In this document: one piece after another, positions 6,844 to 14,066 of the stretch | Layout: each line of letters begins with the position of its first letter | Position numbering within the stretch: the stretch's first letter is position 1 | Source: Bacillota bacterium | GTDB taxonomy: Bacteria > Bacillota > Bacilli > Paenibacillales > Paenibacillaceae | Length of the DNA stretch: 18,866 nucleotides | Assembly: GCA_023386495.1 (NCBI GenBank) | Contig: JAEWJS010000017.1 | Span: forward strand, 1 to 18,866 | Direction: 5' to 3' | The notes under the pieces: model-generated | Told to the model about the DNA's origin: nothing | Databases searched by the model: none | What the model saw: only the letters and a program-made list of their open reading frames with translations | Program-made: the position numbers and the translations under genes

Positions 6844-8019
6844 ATGCAACCATGGCTCTTCATCGTCGTCAATGTGGCGATCGCGGCATTCGTCGGCGGC
6901 TTGACTAACCATTACGCGATCAAGATGCTGTTCCATCCGCGAGAGGCAATCTATCTGCTCGGCAAGAAGGTTCCCTTCACGCCCGGCTTGATTCCGAAGC
7001 GCAAAACGGAAATCGCGGCATCGCTCGGCGAAGTCGTCGCGAATTATTTGGTTACGCCAGACGGCCTTCGAGACCTGGTCGGACGGGCCAGCTTCCGCGA
7101 AGGGGCAATCGAGCGTGTCCGCGCTAAGCTGCATGAGACGGCCGCGAAGGAGCCGCCGCTCACCCCGAGAAGCTTCGGCATCGACCGCTGGGGAGAGGAA
7201 GGCTGGAGCGCGCGCAAGGCAGAGTGGGCAGGTAAGCTGCATCAGTCGGTAAGGAGCGGGATCGACCGGCTATGGATCGACCAAGGATGGTCGACGCGCA
7301 GGATTGCGGACATCTTGCCGGGCTGGTCGGCGGAGACGGTCGAGAGCTGGGCGGCATCAGCCGAAACGCTCGTAGTAGATGCCCTGCGCGAGGAGCTGCT
7401 ATCCCCCCGGGGACAGCAGTTGATTCGATCCATGACTGCCGGCATGCTGGACCGCGCAGGCGGATTCTTAGGCGCGCTGGCCGGCATCTTCATGGATGAG
7501 GACAAAGTGGTGGCGAAGCTGACGCCCGTGCTGATCGAGCAGCTCGGCAGCGCTACGGTTCGCACGGCAATACGAGGCTTGATCGGCAAGCAGTTGACCG
7601 AGGCGGGGCAATGGTCGCTGGAGCAAGCCGCGCAGAAGCTGTCGGGCAGCGAGAATCCGCTCGAATGGCTGAAGGAGAAGGCAGACGCCATCCTTCGGCT
7701 GGAGAGCCGAATGGACGGGTTGGAGGAGCTCAATATCAGCCGCTGGCTTAGCCAGAGCGAAGCAACATGGGAGCGTTGGCTGGAAGCGGCGGCAGCTGCG
7801 GCTTTCGACATGCTCGAACGCCACATGGGTCGAATCGTCGACGCGATCGGGCTTCCGCGCCTCGTGAAGGAGCAAGTCGAGAAATTTCCGATCGAGCGTC
7901 TGGAGACGATCATTCTGAGCGTATCAGGCAAAGAATTCCAAGCGATTACTTGGCTCGGGGCTGCCCTCGGTGGTATGATCGGATTGATACAATCGCTGCT
8001 GCTGCTGGCGATTCAGTGA
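6844..8019 (+). CDS. yheB: DUF445 family membrane protein YheB (391 aa)
   Basis: DUF445 protein of the YheB type (B. subtilis YheB is about 377 aa). An N-terminal membrane helix (about 4-20, WLFIVVNVAIAAFVGG) runs into the family hallmark GGLTNHYAIKMLFHP (19-33). PFTPGLIPKRKTEIAASLGE follows about 15 residues later. A long helical, charged middle section is followed by a C-terminal membrane helix (about 368-389), so both ends are anchored with a soluble region between. The ATG at 6844 has AAAGGA upstream and begins just before the first helix; a longer frame to 6721 adds a non-conserved leader and was rejected. Function is unknown in the family. It is divergent from the ATP-grasp operon and is followed 18 bases later by yheA, the same gene association as in Bacillus. 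Confidence 0.92.
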   Translation: MQPWLFIVVNVAIAAFVGGLTNHYAIKMLFHPREAIYLLGKKVPFTPGLIPKRKTEIAASLGEVVANYLVTPDGLRDLVGRASFREGAIERVRAKLHETAAKEPPLTPRSFGIDRWGEEGWSARKAEWAGKLHQSVRSGIDRLWIDQGWSTRRIADILPGWSAETVESWAASAETLVVDALREELLSPRGQQLIRSMTAGMLDRAGGFLGALAGIFMDEDKVVAKLTPVLIEQLGSATVRTAIRGLIGKQLTEAGQWSLEQAAQKLSGSENPLEWLKEKADAILRLESRMDGLEELNISRWLSQSEATWERWLEAAAAAAFDMLERHMGRIVDAIGLPRLVKEQVEKFPIERLETIILSVSGKEFQAITWLGAALGGMIGLIQSLLLLAIQ

Positions 8020-8037
8020 TCGGGAGGGAATGGATAG

Positions 8038-8373
8038 ATGAACGTATACGATAGAGCCTATGAGTTGGCGAAGGCGATGCGCGACAGCGCCGAGGCGAAA
8101 GTGCTTAAGGGAGCAAGGCTCGAGGTCGAGGCCGATCCGGAGGCCAAGCGGCTGATCGACGATTTTCGCGGGAGACAGCGCGAGCTTCAGCAGAAGATGA
8201 TGAGCGGCGAAGAGCCGGGGGATGCCGACATGGAGAAGCTGAATCGGTTATACGAGGAGCTCGGCCAGCATCCGGTCATCCATAAGCTGTTCGAAGCGGA
8301 ACGCCAGTTCACGGTCGTCTTCGACGACGTGAACCGCGTGTTGTCCGAAGCGATACACGACATCATGGAATAG
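8038..8373 (+). CDS. yheA: YlbF/YmcA-family protein YheA (111 aa)
   Basis: Small all-helical protein of the YlbF/YmcA (DUF964) family, matching YheA in size (B. subtilis about 117 aa) and position. It starts MNVYDRAYELAKAMRDSAEA. It has the family's acidic amphipathic helices (ADPEAKRLIDDFRGRQRELQ, 41-60) and the HPVIHKLFEAERQF segment (79-92). The better-known paralogues YlbF and YmcA act with YaaT in controlling RNA processing, competence and sporulation; YheA itself has no settled role. The ATG at 8038 follows GGGAGGG at nine bases, 18 bases after the yheB stop, so the two genes are almost surely cotranscribed. Confidence 0.9.
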   Translation: MNVYDRAYELAKAMRDSAEAKVLKGARLEVEADPEAKRLIDDFRGRQRELQQKMMSGEEPGDADMEKLNRLYEELGQHPVIHKLFEAERQFTVVFDDVNRVLSEAIHDIME

Positions 8374-8458
8374 GGCATGTACATATTGCGGCCCGACTCG
8401 GCATAGGATGAAGCATAGACCTGATAGCTTAATTGCGAGAAGGGACGGCGATCATTGC

Positions 8459-8716
8459 ATGACGAGGAATCGGGCCAAGCGGATGTTCTACGCGATGCTG
8501 GCGCTAGGCGTGCTGGCTGTAGGCGTAACGCAGATCGAGGTCGCGGCGGGCTGGACATGGCAGAACGGATTCGCTGCCTTGTGGGTGCTGCTCGCGCTGC
8601 TTACGGCCGCAGCCCACCTGCAGCGCATGCTGCAGTCGGATGAGCAGGAGAGGCAGCTAGCCAGAATCAAGCGGGAGAAATATGCGGCGCTTGAGCGCAA
8701 ATGGCAAAAGGGTTGA
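8459..8716 (+). CDS. Small two-helix membrane protein, unknown function (85 aa)
   Basis: I do not recognise a named family. The protein has a basic N-terminus, two membrane helices (about 9-26 and 37-54) and a highly charged C-terminal helix (QSDEQERQLARIKREKYAAL). This predicts a hairpin with both ends in the cytoplasm. The ATG at 8459 is preceded by AAGGGACGG and gives a clean basic start; an upstream ATG at 8408 lacks a spaced ribosome binding site. It lies 85 bases after yheA on the same strand and its stop codon is embedded in the terminator stem at 8706-8747, so it is probably the last gene of the yheB-yheA unit. Confidence 0.75.
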   Translation: MTRNRAKRMFYAMLALGVLAVGVTQIEVAAGWTWQNGFAALWVLLALLTAAAHLQRMLQSDEQERQLARIKREKYAALERKWQKG

Positions 8717-8747
8717 TCCAGGCAGAATGCCTGATCAACCCTTTTTT
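8706..8747. terminator. Bidirectional terminator between convergent operons
   Basis: Bases 8706-8718 (AAAAGGGTTGATC) pair perfectly with 8733-8745. An inner stem (8720-8724 with 8728-8732) closes on a GAA loop, with one bulged C. A run of six T follows on the plus strand and a run of A precedes, so the structure is a canonical intrinsic terminator in both directions. It serves the yheB-yheA unit and the converging sensor kinase pair, whose stop is at 8769. The stop codon of the 85-aa gene lies within the left arm. Confidence 0.9.
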
Positions 8748-8768
8748 CTAGTGCGGCGTGCATGGGCT

Positions 8769-10052
8769 TCATGCACCCTTGAGAGGCAGATGGAGCTCGT
8801 ACGCATCGCCCTCCCCGTCCGTATGGACCGCCAGCTTCGCATTACAGAGCCGAGCTTGCCGGCGAATGGCGGAAAGTTCGGGACTGCGCTTCGACCGCAC
8901 GGCCTGAGGCAGCGGGCTGCTGGCATGGTAGGCGACGACACGGATGATCAATTGGCCGGATTCCCCGCTGATGTCGAAAGTCAGCTTGCGCTTGTTCGAG
9001 GGGAGGAGAAGGATCTGATCGAAGGCGAGCTCCAGCAGCCCGCGGGTCATGGTGATCAGATCGAATGTGTTGATCGTAATCTGCTCGACAGGCAGCTTCG
9101 GGATCGTCACGTCAAAACGTACCCGCTGATCGGCGGCGAACGCCGATTTGGACTGAATGAGCGCTGCCAATGCCGGAAGGGCCAGCGCGGCGCTCTGATC
9201 GCTGATATCGCGAACTTCATCGACGATATCCTGCATATAAGCCTCCAGTTGGGCATGCTTGCCCAGCTGGAGCATCGTATACATGGCTTGCACATGATTG
9301 ACGAAGTCATGACGCTGTCCGCGCGCCGTCGCGAATAGCTGCAGCAGCTCGCCGAGATAGACCGAGCGTGCCCGCTCGACGGCATCGCGCCTGGCAAGCA
9401 GGATCAGCCGCATGCACATGACCGTGACTGCCGCGATCGTCATGAGACTGATGCCGAACATCAGCTCGTCGCGGCCTCGATCGAGCACATGTACATCCAT
9501 GAGATAAATCGACAACGTGAACGTCTCGATGCCTACCAGCACGATGAACATCAGCACGGTTCGGTCGGCAGCTTCATTGATGAAGCGAATGAGACGGGCG
9601 CCCAGCTGGCGGCGCTTCTTCGCTAGGATCGCGAGCCCGATATAGAACAGGAAGAACGGCCAGAGCACAAGCTTCAGGTAATAAGGACCTTCTTTGATCA
9701 CGTCATAGGACCCATACATCTCGACGACCGATACGCTGAGCACGTCAATGACTGCGATCGCGATGAATTGGAAGACAAGTACAAGAAGGCGCGTCTTCCA
9801 GCCCAGCTCGCGGTAGAACAGCCGCAGCATGACGAGGTTTAAAATTATCGAAAGGAACGGATGTACCATGCCGCCGATTGCCATGAAGCTGATATTCTGA
9901 CAGACGGCCAGCGCGAGGGTGAACCGGAGCATCCGGCGATAGCCTTGCGGTCCGCTTATGTCCATGAGGTTGAAGATGAGCAACGTGACGCTGAAGAGCT
10001 GAGGGATGGACCATAAGAATAAGATTTCCAGGGAATCGAATACGAACTCCAT
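8769..10052 (-). CDS. Sensor histidine kinase paralogue with degenerate ATP-binding domain (427 aa)
   Basis: Membrane protein paralogous to the gene just upstream. About six or seven hydrophobic segments fill residues 8-220. They are followed by a phosphoacceptor helix RGQRHDFVNHVQAMYTML (244-261, H248) of the Spo0B/CitA/AgrC kind. The C-terminal domain has the length of a kinase ATPase domain but not its motifs. Where the neighbour has IIGNLVDNAFDEV, this protein has MTRGLLELAFDQI (335-347), so both N-box asparagines are lost. The NPGQ G1 box is replaced by AYHASS (374-379) and the GLGL G2 loop is absent (PELSAIRRQA, 391-400). It probably cannot bind ATP in the usual way. It could be a phosphotransferase like Spo0B, or a regulator that dimerises with its neighbour. 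The ATG has GGAGGAGGG five bases upstream; a 20-base gap separates it from the upstream kinase gene, so they are cotranscribed. Confidence 0.85.
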   Translation of the reverse strand: MEFVFDSLEILFLWSIPQLFSVTLLIFNLMDISGPQGYRRMLRFTLALAVCQNISFMAIGGMVHPFLSIILNLVMLRLFYRELGWKTRLLVLVFQFIAIAVIDVLSVSVVEMYGSYDVIKEGPYYLKLVLWPFFLFYIGLAILAKKRRQLGARLIRFINEAADRTVLMFIVLVGIETFTLSIYLMDVHVLDRGRDELMFGISLMTIAAVTVMCMRLILLARRDAVERARSVYLGELLQLFATARGQRHDFVNHVQAMYTMLQLGKHAQLEAYMQDIVDEVRDISDQSAALALPALAALIQSKSAFAADQRVRFDVTIPKLPVEQITINTFDLITMTRGLLELAFDQILLLPSNKRKLTFDISGESGQLIIRVVAYHASSPLPQAVRSKRSPELSAIRRQARLCNAKLAVHTDGEGDAYELHLPLKGA

Positions 10053-10072
10053 GGCTGCCCTCCTCCATACGA

Positions 10073-11413
10073 TTAACTGACAACCTGCGGTGCCTCGATC
10101 GGCAGCCGCACGATGAAGCTGACTGTGCCTGTGCTCTTATCGCTCGTAATCCGAAGGCTTCCGCCATAGGAGCGGGTACGCTCCACGACGATCGGCAGCC
10201 CCAATCCGGAATGCTCGCCCGTCTTGGTACTGAAGCCGGGAGACAGGATGCGCTTCTGGTCTTCCTCCGACAGCGGCTGTCCCGGATTCGTGACGACAAT
10301 GTTGATGAACGATTCCTCCAGCGTCATCCGAATCGTTACGACGCGTTCGCTGATCGGCAAGCCGGCGACTTCATCGAACGCATTATCGACGAGATTGCCG
10401 ATGATTCGGACAAGGTCCACGCTACGGACGGTCGAAATCGTATCCGGAAGGTCTGGCAGCGTATAGTCGAACTTGATCTTCTTATCGATCGCGACGGCCG
10501 TCTTCGCTTGGATGAATGCGCCCAGCGCCGTAGACGGAAGCCGATCGGCCATCCGGTTGACGTCTTGAATTTCCGAGACGACTTCTTCCATGTACCGTCT
10601 AAGGGAATCCTGCTTGCCCAGCGTCAGCATCGAGTACATGACCTGCACATGGTTAATAAAGTCATGCCGTTGCCCGCGGATCGTCGTGAATACTTGCATA
10701 AGGTCGCCTACATAGGCGTTCTGGGTGACGCGGATCGCTTCGTCGCGCGTCCGCACGATCAGCCTGACTGCTCCTAACGATACGATGATCACCGACAGGA
10801 TGCCGAGGTAGAGCAGCCATTGGGCCGCCGTCTCGTTCAGATCGACAAAACGCGAAACCATGAAGATCAGGAAAATAATGAGCTGCGTAGAGATCAGCAA
10901 TATAAAATAGAGGACAGGCGTCTGCCGTGCCTCTTGCATGAATCGCGCCACGCGCTTGCCCGGATTATAGTTGAAGCGCTGAAGCAGGTAGGCGGCAGCG
11001 GCAACGGCAAGCAAGCCTGGTGCGCCGACGAGCCCGATCACGAACGGCTTGCCGTCGCGGAGCCGGGCAGGATCCTCGAATAGCGTGAACACCATCACGG
11101 CCAGCAATTCGCCGACAATGATGTTGACCAGCATCAGCACGGTGAGCAGGGAGCGGTATTTCCAGCCGAATTCTCGGAAGAATACGGCTAAGGACAACGT
11201 GTAAATGCCGATCGCTAGGATCGGATGCAAGAAGGTCGGTGCCGCTAAGTAGCTGACGATGACCATGCAAGACGTGGCGATGGCGAACAATAACAGCCGG
11301 GATACAAAATTCCGGGCTTCCAGCCCAATGATTCGAAATCCGAACCAGGTGTAGATAATCGTCTGCGGCAGGGTGAAGTAGAAGAGCGTTTCGATTCCTG
11401 CAATCCAATCCAT
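10073..11413 (-). CDS. Sensor histidine kinase, Spo0B-type phosphoacceptor, GHKL ATPase (446 aa)
   Basis: Multi-pass sensor kinase. Hydrophobic segments near 11-30, 38-57, 62-80, 88-112, 123-144, 166-187 and 198-219 form the sensor. The H-box is RGQRHDFINHVQVMYSML (246-263, H250), typical of the CitA/DcuS/AgrC-like group with a SpoOB_a helical domain. The ATPase domain is complete: N-box GNLVDNAFDE (339-348), G1 NPGQPL (376-381), F-box FSTK (394-397) and G2 GEHSGLGLPI (399-408). The ATG at 11413 has GAGGGG about nine bases upstream; ATGs at 11431 and 11440 lack a good site. No cognate response regulator lies in the window. The large membrane sensor resembles peptide- or ligand-sensing AgrC-like kinases, but the signal is unknown. 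It is transcribed divergently from ytoI. Confidence 0.9.
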   Translation of the reverse strand: MDWIAGIETLFYFTLPQTIIYTWFGFRIIGLEARNFVSRLLLFAIATSCMVIVSYLAAPTFLHPILAIGIYTLSLAVFFREFGWKYRSLLTVLMLVNIIVGELLAVMVFTLFEDPARLRDGKPFVIGLVGAPGLLAVAAAAYLLQRFNYNPGKRVARFMQEARQTPVLYFILLISTQLIIFLIFMVSRFVDLNETAAQWLLYLGILSVIIVSLGAVRLIVRTRDEAIRVTQNAYVGDLMQVFTTIRGQRHDFINHVQVMYSMLTLGKQDSLRRYMEEVVSEIQDVNRMADRLPSTALGAFIQAKTAVAIDKKIKFDYTLPDLPDTISTVRSVDLVRIIGNLVDNAFDEVAGLPISERVVTIRMTLEESFINIVVTNPGQPLSEEDQKRILSPGFSTKTGEHSGLGLPIVVERTRSYGGSLRITSDKSTGTVSFIVRLPIEAPQVVS

Positions 11414-11547
11414 TTTTTCTGTGCCCCTCATGAAAATCATGTTGATCCCAGCGGCGAATAGTAGTCCGGCGCAGCTGCTATATTTACTTTACTGTCTTTT
11501 TGATAAAATGAAAATGATATTTTTTACTTAGGACGGAGTGGATAATC
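11414..11547. promoter_or_regulatory. Divergent intergenic region between the kinase pair and ytoI
   Basis: This 134-base stretch contains a markedly AT-rich core (about 11480-11530) in a GC-rich window, as expected for back-to-back promoters. Towards ytoI, TAAAAT (11504-11509) fits a -10, but the best -35-like TTTACT (11483-11488) is only 15 bases away. Towards the kinases, TTATCA lies 18 bases before TATAGC. Neither pair is a confident sigma-A promoter, so only the region, not an exact site, is claimed. Confidence 0.4.
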
Positions 11548-12894
11548 GTGGCGCCGATCGATTCGCGTGATGACGCAATGACCAAGCATGAGAAAATTCT
11601 GCAATATGTGCAGGATTTGAAGATCGGCACGCGCATATCCGTGCGCATGCTGGCAAGGGCGCTGGAAGTGAGCGAGGGCACGGCTTACCGCGCGCTTAAG
11701 GAAGCGGAGAATCAAGGCTATGTCAGCACCAAGGAGCGGATCGGGACGGTACGGATCGACAAGAAGCAACGCTCGCGGTCGGGGCGCCTGACGTTCGGGG
11801 ATGTGGCGGACATTGTCGAAGGATCCGTGCTCGGCGGTGCCCGAGGGCTCGGCAAGACGCTGCATAAGTTCGTCATCGGCGCGATGGAGCTCGACGCGAT
11901 GATGGCCTACATCGACGCCGGCAGCCTGCTCATCGTCGGCAACCGAGAGAATGCGCACCGGCGCGCGCTCGAGCAGCAGGCAGGCGTGCTGATTACGGGC
12001 GGCTTCGATACGGGCGATGAGGTGAAGCGGCTCGCGGATGAACGCGGCCTTCCGATCATCTCCTCGAAGCATGACACGTTCACGGTCGCATCGATGATTA
12101 ACCGGGCGATGTACGATCGGATCATTAAGCGGAAAATCATGCTGATCGAGGACATCGTGACGTTCGGCCATACGTCGGATGTCCTGCATCTCGGGCAGAC
12201 CGTCGGCGATTTTCAGCGGCTCCTGCAGCAGACCGGCCATACGCGATTCCCGGTCGTGGACGAGTGGAACCGGGTCATCGGGATGATTACAGCGAAGGAT
12301 GTCGCGGGCGCGCCTGCGGAACAGACGGTGGACAAGCGGATGACGAGGAGCCCGATTACGGCACAGCCGAACATTCCGGTTGCGTCCGCGGCCCATCGCA
12401 TGGTGAGCGAGGGCATCGACCTGCTGCCGATCGTCGACAAACAGCGGAAGCTGCTTGCCGTCGTCTCGCGGGCAGACGTAACGAAGGCCATGACCTTCGC
12501 CAGCAAGCAGCAGCAATCCGGCGAGACGTTCGATGACCTGATCTGGAGCGGCTTTACGGAGGTCAGAGGTGAAGAGGATTCCGTCCCGATCTATAAGGGA
12601 CGCGTCGCGCCGCAGATGTCGGGCTCGCTCGGCACGGTATCCGAAGGCGCCCTATCGATGCTGATTACGCAGGCGGCGCGCAGGCTCATCCGCGACCTAG
12701 GGAAGCGGGATCATGTGATCGAGAGCATGACCGTCTATTATGTCAGACCTGTTCAGATTGATGCGGAGGTGTCGATGATGCCGCGCGTCATGGAGCTCAG
12801 CCGCAGGTCCGCGAAGGTGGAGATGGAGTTGCACGATGACCACGGCCTAGCCGCCAAAGCCCTCCTGAGTGGTTCGTTCGTGATCACGATGTAA
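11548..12894 (+). CDS. ytoI: CBS-hotdog transcriptional regulator YtoI (448 aa)
   Basis: Four-domain protein matching B. subtilis YtoI (about 439 aa) and the pneumococcal regulator SpxR in domain order. A winged-helix DNA-binding domain occupies about 13-70 (ISVRMLARALEVSEGTAYRA, 30-49). A DRTGG domain covers about 84-195 (SLLIVGNRENAH, 126-137; GVLITGGFDTGDEV, 146-159). A CBS pair follows (about 203-255 and 262-315), likely an adenine-nucleotide or ligand sensor. A C-terminal hotdog thioesterase-like domain (about 345-447) includes GALSMLITQAARR (367-379). It probably senses a metabolite and acyl-type ligand to control transcription; targets are unknown here. The start is GTG at 11548 with GGAG ten bases upstream; an ATG ten codons later has no good site. 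It heads the conserved ytoI-ytpI-ytrI-ytrH-dnaE neighbourhood. Confidence 0.92.
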   Translation: MAPIDSRDDAMTKHEKILQYVQDLKIGTRISVRMLARALEVSEGTAYRALKEAENQGYVSTKERIGTVRIDKKQRSRSGRLTFGDVADIVEGSVLGGARGLGKTLHKFVIGAMELDAMMAYIDAGSLLIVGNRENAHRRALEQQAGVLITGGFDTGDEVKRLADERGLPIISSKHDTFTVASMINRAMYDRIIKRKIMLIEDIVTFGHTSDVLHLGQTVGDFQRLLQQTGHTRFPVVDEWNRVIGMITAKDVAGAPAEQTVDKRMTRSPITAQPNIPVASAAHRMVSEGIDLLPIVDKQRKLLAVVSRADVTKAMTFASKQQQSGETFDDLIWSGFTEVRGEEDSVPIYKGRVAPQMSGSLGTVSEGALSMLITQAARRLIRDLGKRDHVIESMTVYYVRPVQIDAEVSMMPRVMELSRRSAKVEMELHDDHGLAAKALLSGSFVITM

Positions 12895-12908
12895 CGCGCT
12901 GGAGCTTA

Positions 12909-13009
12909 TTCGACGTCGAATCTTGAACGCTAGCGAAACTTACGGTGCTCACGTAGGTCTGCCTACGCTCCTCATTTTCTACTATCGTTCAACCTTCTCG
13001 GTGCTGACG
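12909..13009. repeat. Compound palindromic intergenic element
   Basis: A perfect 12-base palindrome TTCGACGTCGAA (12909-12920) is followed by a nested inverted repeat. The outer arms TTGAACGCTAG (12923-12933) and CTATCGTTCAA (12982-12992) differ by one base. The inner arms CGTAGG (12952-12957) and CCTACG (12962-12967) enclose a four-base loop. CGGTGCT(C/G)ACG occurs twice as a direct repeat (12943-12953 and 12999-13009). No open frame fits. This organisation suggests a dispersed REP- or MITE-like intergenic repeat rather than a simple terminator; copy number cannot be seen from one window. Confidence 0.55.
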
Positions 13010-13023
13010 AACGAACAAGAGAC

Positions 13024-13047
13024 TGCGGCGGGAGTGACCCCGCCGCA
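13024..13047 (+). terminator. GC-rich hairpin downstream of ytoI
   Basis: TGCGGCGGG (13024-13032) pairs perfectly with CCCGCCGCA (13039-13047) around a six-base loop. It lies about 130 bases after the ytoI stop. It is followed by TTGATTAAAG, not a true T-run, so it is a weaker terminator candidate than the next hairpin and may be part of the repeat cluster. Confidence 0.45.
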
Positions 13048-13063
13048 TTGATTAAAGGGAAAC

Positions 13064-13087
13064 TTGAGGCTAGCTTGCCTCAATTTT
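13064..13087 (+). terminator. Intrinsic terminator for ytoI
   Basis: TTGAGGC (13064-13070) pairs with GCCTCAA (13077-13083) around a six-base loop and is followed directly by TTTT (13084-13087). The orientation fits termination of ytoI; read on the other strand the stem is followed by GTTTCCCTTT, so some activity for ytpI is possible. Confidence 0.55.
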
Positions 13088-13088
13088 G

Positions 13089-13158
13089 GTGCGGCGCTTG
13101 GGGCGCAACGCACTTTTGGAGGCGGTGCCTGCGGCACGCCTGGCACTCCTGCGGAGTG
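13089..13158. repeat. Three consecutive hairpins next to the ytpI stop
   Basis: GTGCG (13089-13093) and CGCAC (13109-13113) flank an inner GCGC/GCGC stem. Two further hairpins, GTGCC-TGC-GGCAC (13125-13137) and CACTCC-TGC-GGAGTG (13144-13158), have the same TGC loop. They begin immediately after the ytpI stop on the minus strand and lack a clear T-run. They may slow or end ytpI transcription or protect its 3' end, and could belong to a dispersed repeat family. Confidence 0.5.
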
Positions 13159-13458
13159 TTACTGCATTCTGGAGAAGTAGCCGTGGTTGCGGATGCCTGC
13201 GAAGAGGTTGAAGAGGCCGAGCAGCATGAAGATTGCGCCGATGATGACGCGCAGGGTGGAGCCCGGGTAGAAGATCTGGATCAGCGCGATGAAGAGCAGC
13301 ATAATGCCCATGCAGATGTTCATGCGCGCGGCGTACAGCCCTCTCAGACGTCCGTCGGCGTTGCGGCGGGACTTGTAGCTGTAGAATACGGTTAAGATCA
13401 GGGATACGGTAATGCCTGCCATGGACAGCCATTGCAGCACTTCGGCTTCGTTGGACAT
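13159..13458 (-). CDS. ytpI: YtpI family membrane protein (99 aa)
   Basis: Small protein of the YtpI family (B. subtilis YtpI is about 100 aa). Three membrane helices are visible at about 8-28, 45-64 and 69-88, with a basic loop SYKSRRNADGRLRG (27-40) between the first two. No catalytic motif is present and the function is unknown. The ATG at 13458 is preceded by AAGGAG at eleven bases. A sigma-A-type promoter lies just upstream (13494-13522), so it can be expressed independently of ytrH-ytrI. It converges on ytoI across the repeat-rich gap. Confidence 0.88.
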   Translation of the reverse strand: MSNEAEVLQWLSMAGITVSLILTVFYSYKSRRNADGRLRGLYAARMNICMGIMLLFIALIQIFYPGSTLRVIIGAIFMLLGLFNLFAGIRNHGYFSRMQ

Positions 13459-13493
13459 CGGATGCGTCGCTCCTTAGAAGTATAGATGTGCCC

Positions 13494-13522
13494 ATTGTAC
13501 CAGAAAGTGCCGCCTGTCTCTA
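13494..13522 (-). promoter_or_regulatory. Sigma-A-type promoter of ytpI
   Basis: On the minus strand TAGAGA (13522-13517) is followed by a 17-base spacer and TACAAT (13499-13494), 4/6 and 5/6 matches to the sigma-A consensus. A TGG directly before the -10 gives an extended -10 element. The predicted start would be near 13487, about 30 bases before the ytpI ATG, leaving just room for its ribosome binding site. Confidence 0.6.
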
Positions 13523-13555
13523 CAAACTCGCACTAGTAGGGAAGCGCGGCTTCGA

Positions 13556-14065
13556 TTAAGACGGCGAACGCGGGATGGCGCTTACCCACACGCGCAGCGT
13601 ATTGTCGACGACGAGCATCGTACGGATCTCGACGACGTATTCGATCTCGTCTTTGCCGCGATACACTTTGCGGTCCAGGAGCAGGCGGGCCAGCCGCGCC
13701 TCCGAATCGATGTCGTAGATGCTGCGGCCTTCGAAGACGGACAGGTCGTCCTTCAGCTGTTTTTTGAGCAGTGCCTCCGTGACGGCATCGAGCGGCGGTT
13801 CGCGCCCGCTGTCGGACCGGCTCTTCTCGATATGCAGGACGACCGATTGGATGACGCTGTGCTGGTTCTTGTAGTGCGTCAGCTTGCGGATCTCCTGTTC
13901 GAACAGCCCCAATTGCTCCTCCAGCTCCACGTTCTGCTTGACCAGCGCCTCGAACTTCGCCGCATAGATGCCGCTGAAGAGCGCCGCGCCTACTAAGGAG
14001 CCGAGCACGAAGATGCCGAGCATTGCGCTGAGGCGACGGAATCGTTCGAAGGGCGGCACGCGCAT
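13556..14065 (-). CDS. ytrI: Sporulation membrane protein YtrI (169 aa)
   Basis: Matches YtrI in length (B. subtilis about 166 aa), layout and position. A short basic N-terminus precedes one membrane helix (about 13-35, SAMLGIFVLGSLVGAALFSG). A coiled-coil-like stretch follows (about 38-64, EALVKQNVELEEQLGLFEQE). A soluble domain ends in a beta-rich section (EIEYVVEIRTMLVVDN, 139-154). B. subtilis ytrI is needed for efficient sporulation and is expressed in the mother cell; the biochemical role is unknown. The ATG has GGAAGGG about ten bases upstream and lies one base after the ytrH stop, so the two are cotranscribed. A gap of only 97 bases separates it from ytpI. Confidence 0.9.
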   Translation of the reverse strand: MRVPPFERFRRLSAMLGIFVLGSLVGAALFSGIYAAKFEALVKQNVELEEQLGLFEQEIRKLTHYKNQHSVIQSVVLHIEKSRSDSGREPPLDAVTEALLKKQLKDDLSVFEGRSIYDIDSEARLARLLLDRKVYRGKDEIEYVVEIRTMLVVDNTLRVWVSAIPRSPS

Positions 14066-14066
14066 A

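Noticed and set aside
8374..8458. Separate small gene or promoter between yheA and the two-helix protein
   Set aside because: No ribosome binding site is spaced for the ATG at 8408 and no convincing promoter was found; it is treated as a spacer within the operon.
11524..12516. 330-codon open frame opposite ytoI
   Set aside because: Arg/His-rich shadow of the real gene, with no recognisable motif; ytoI domains on the plus strand explain the sequence.
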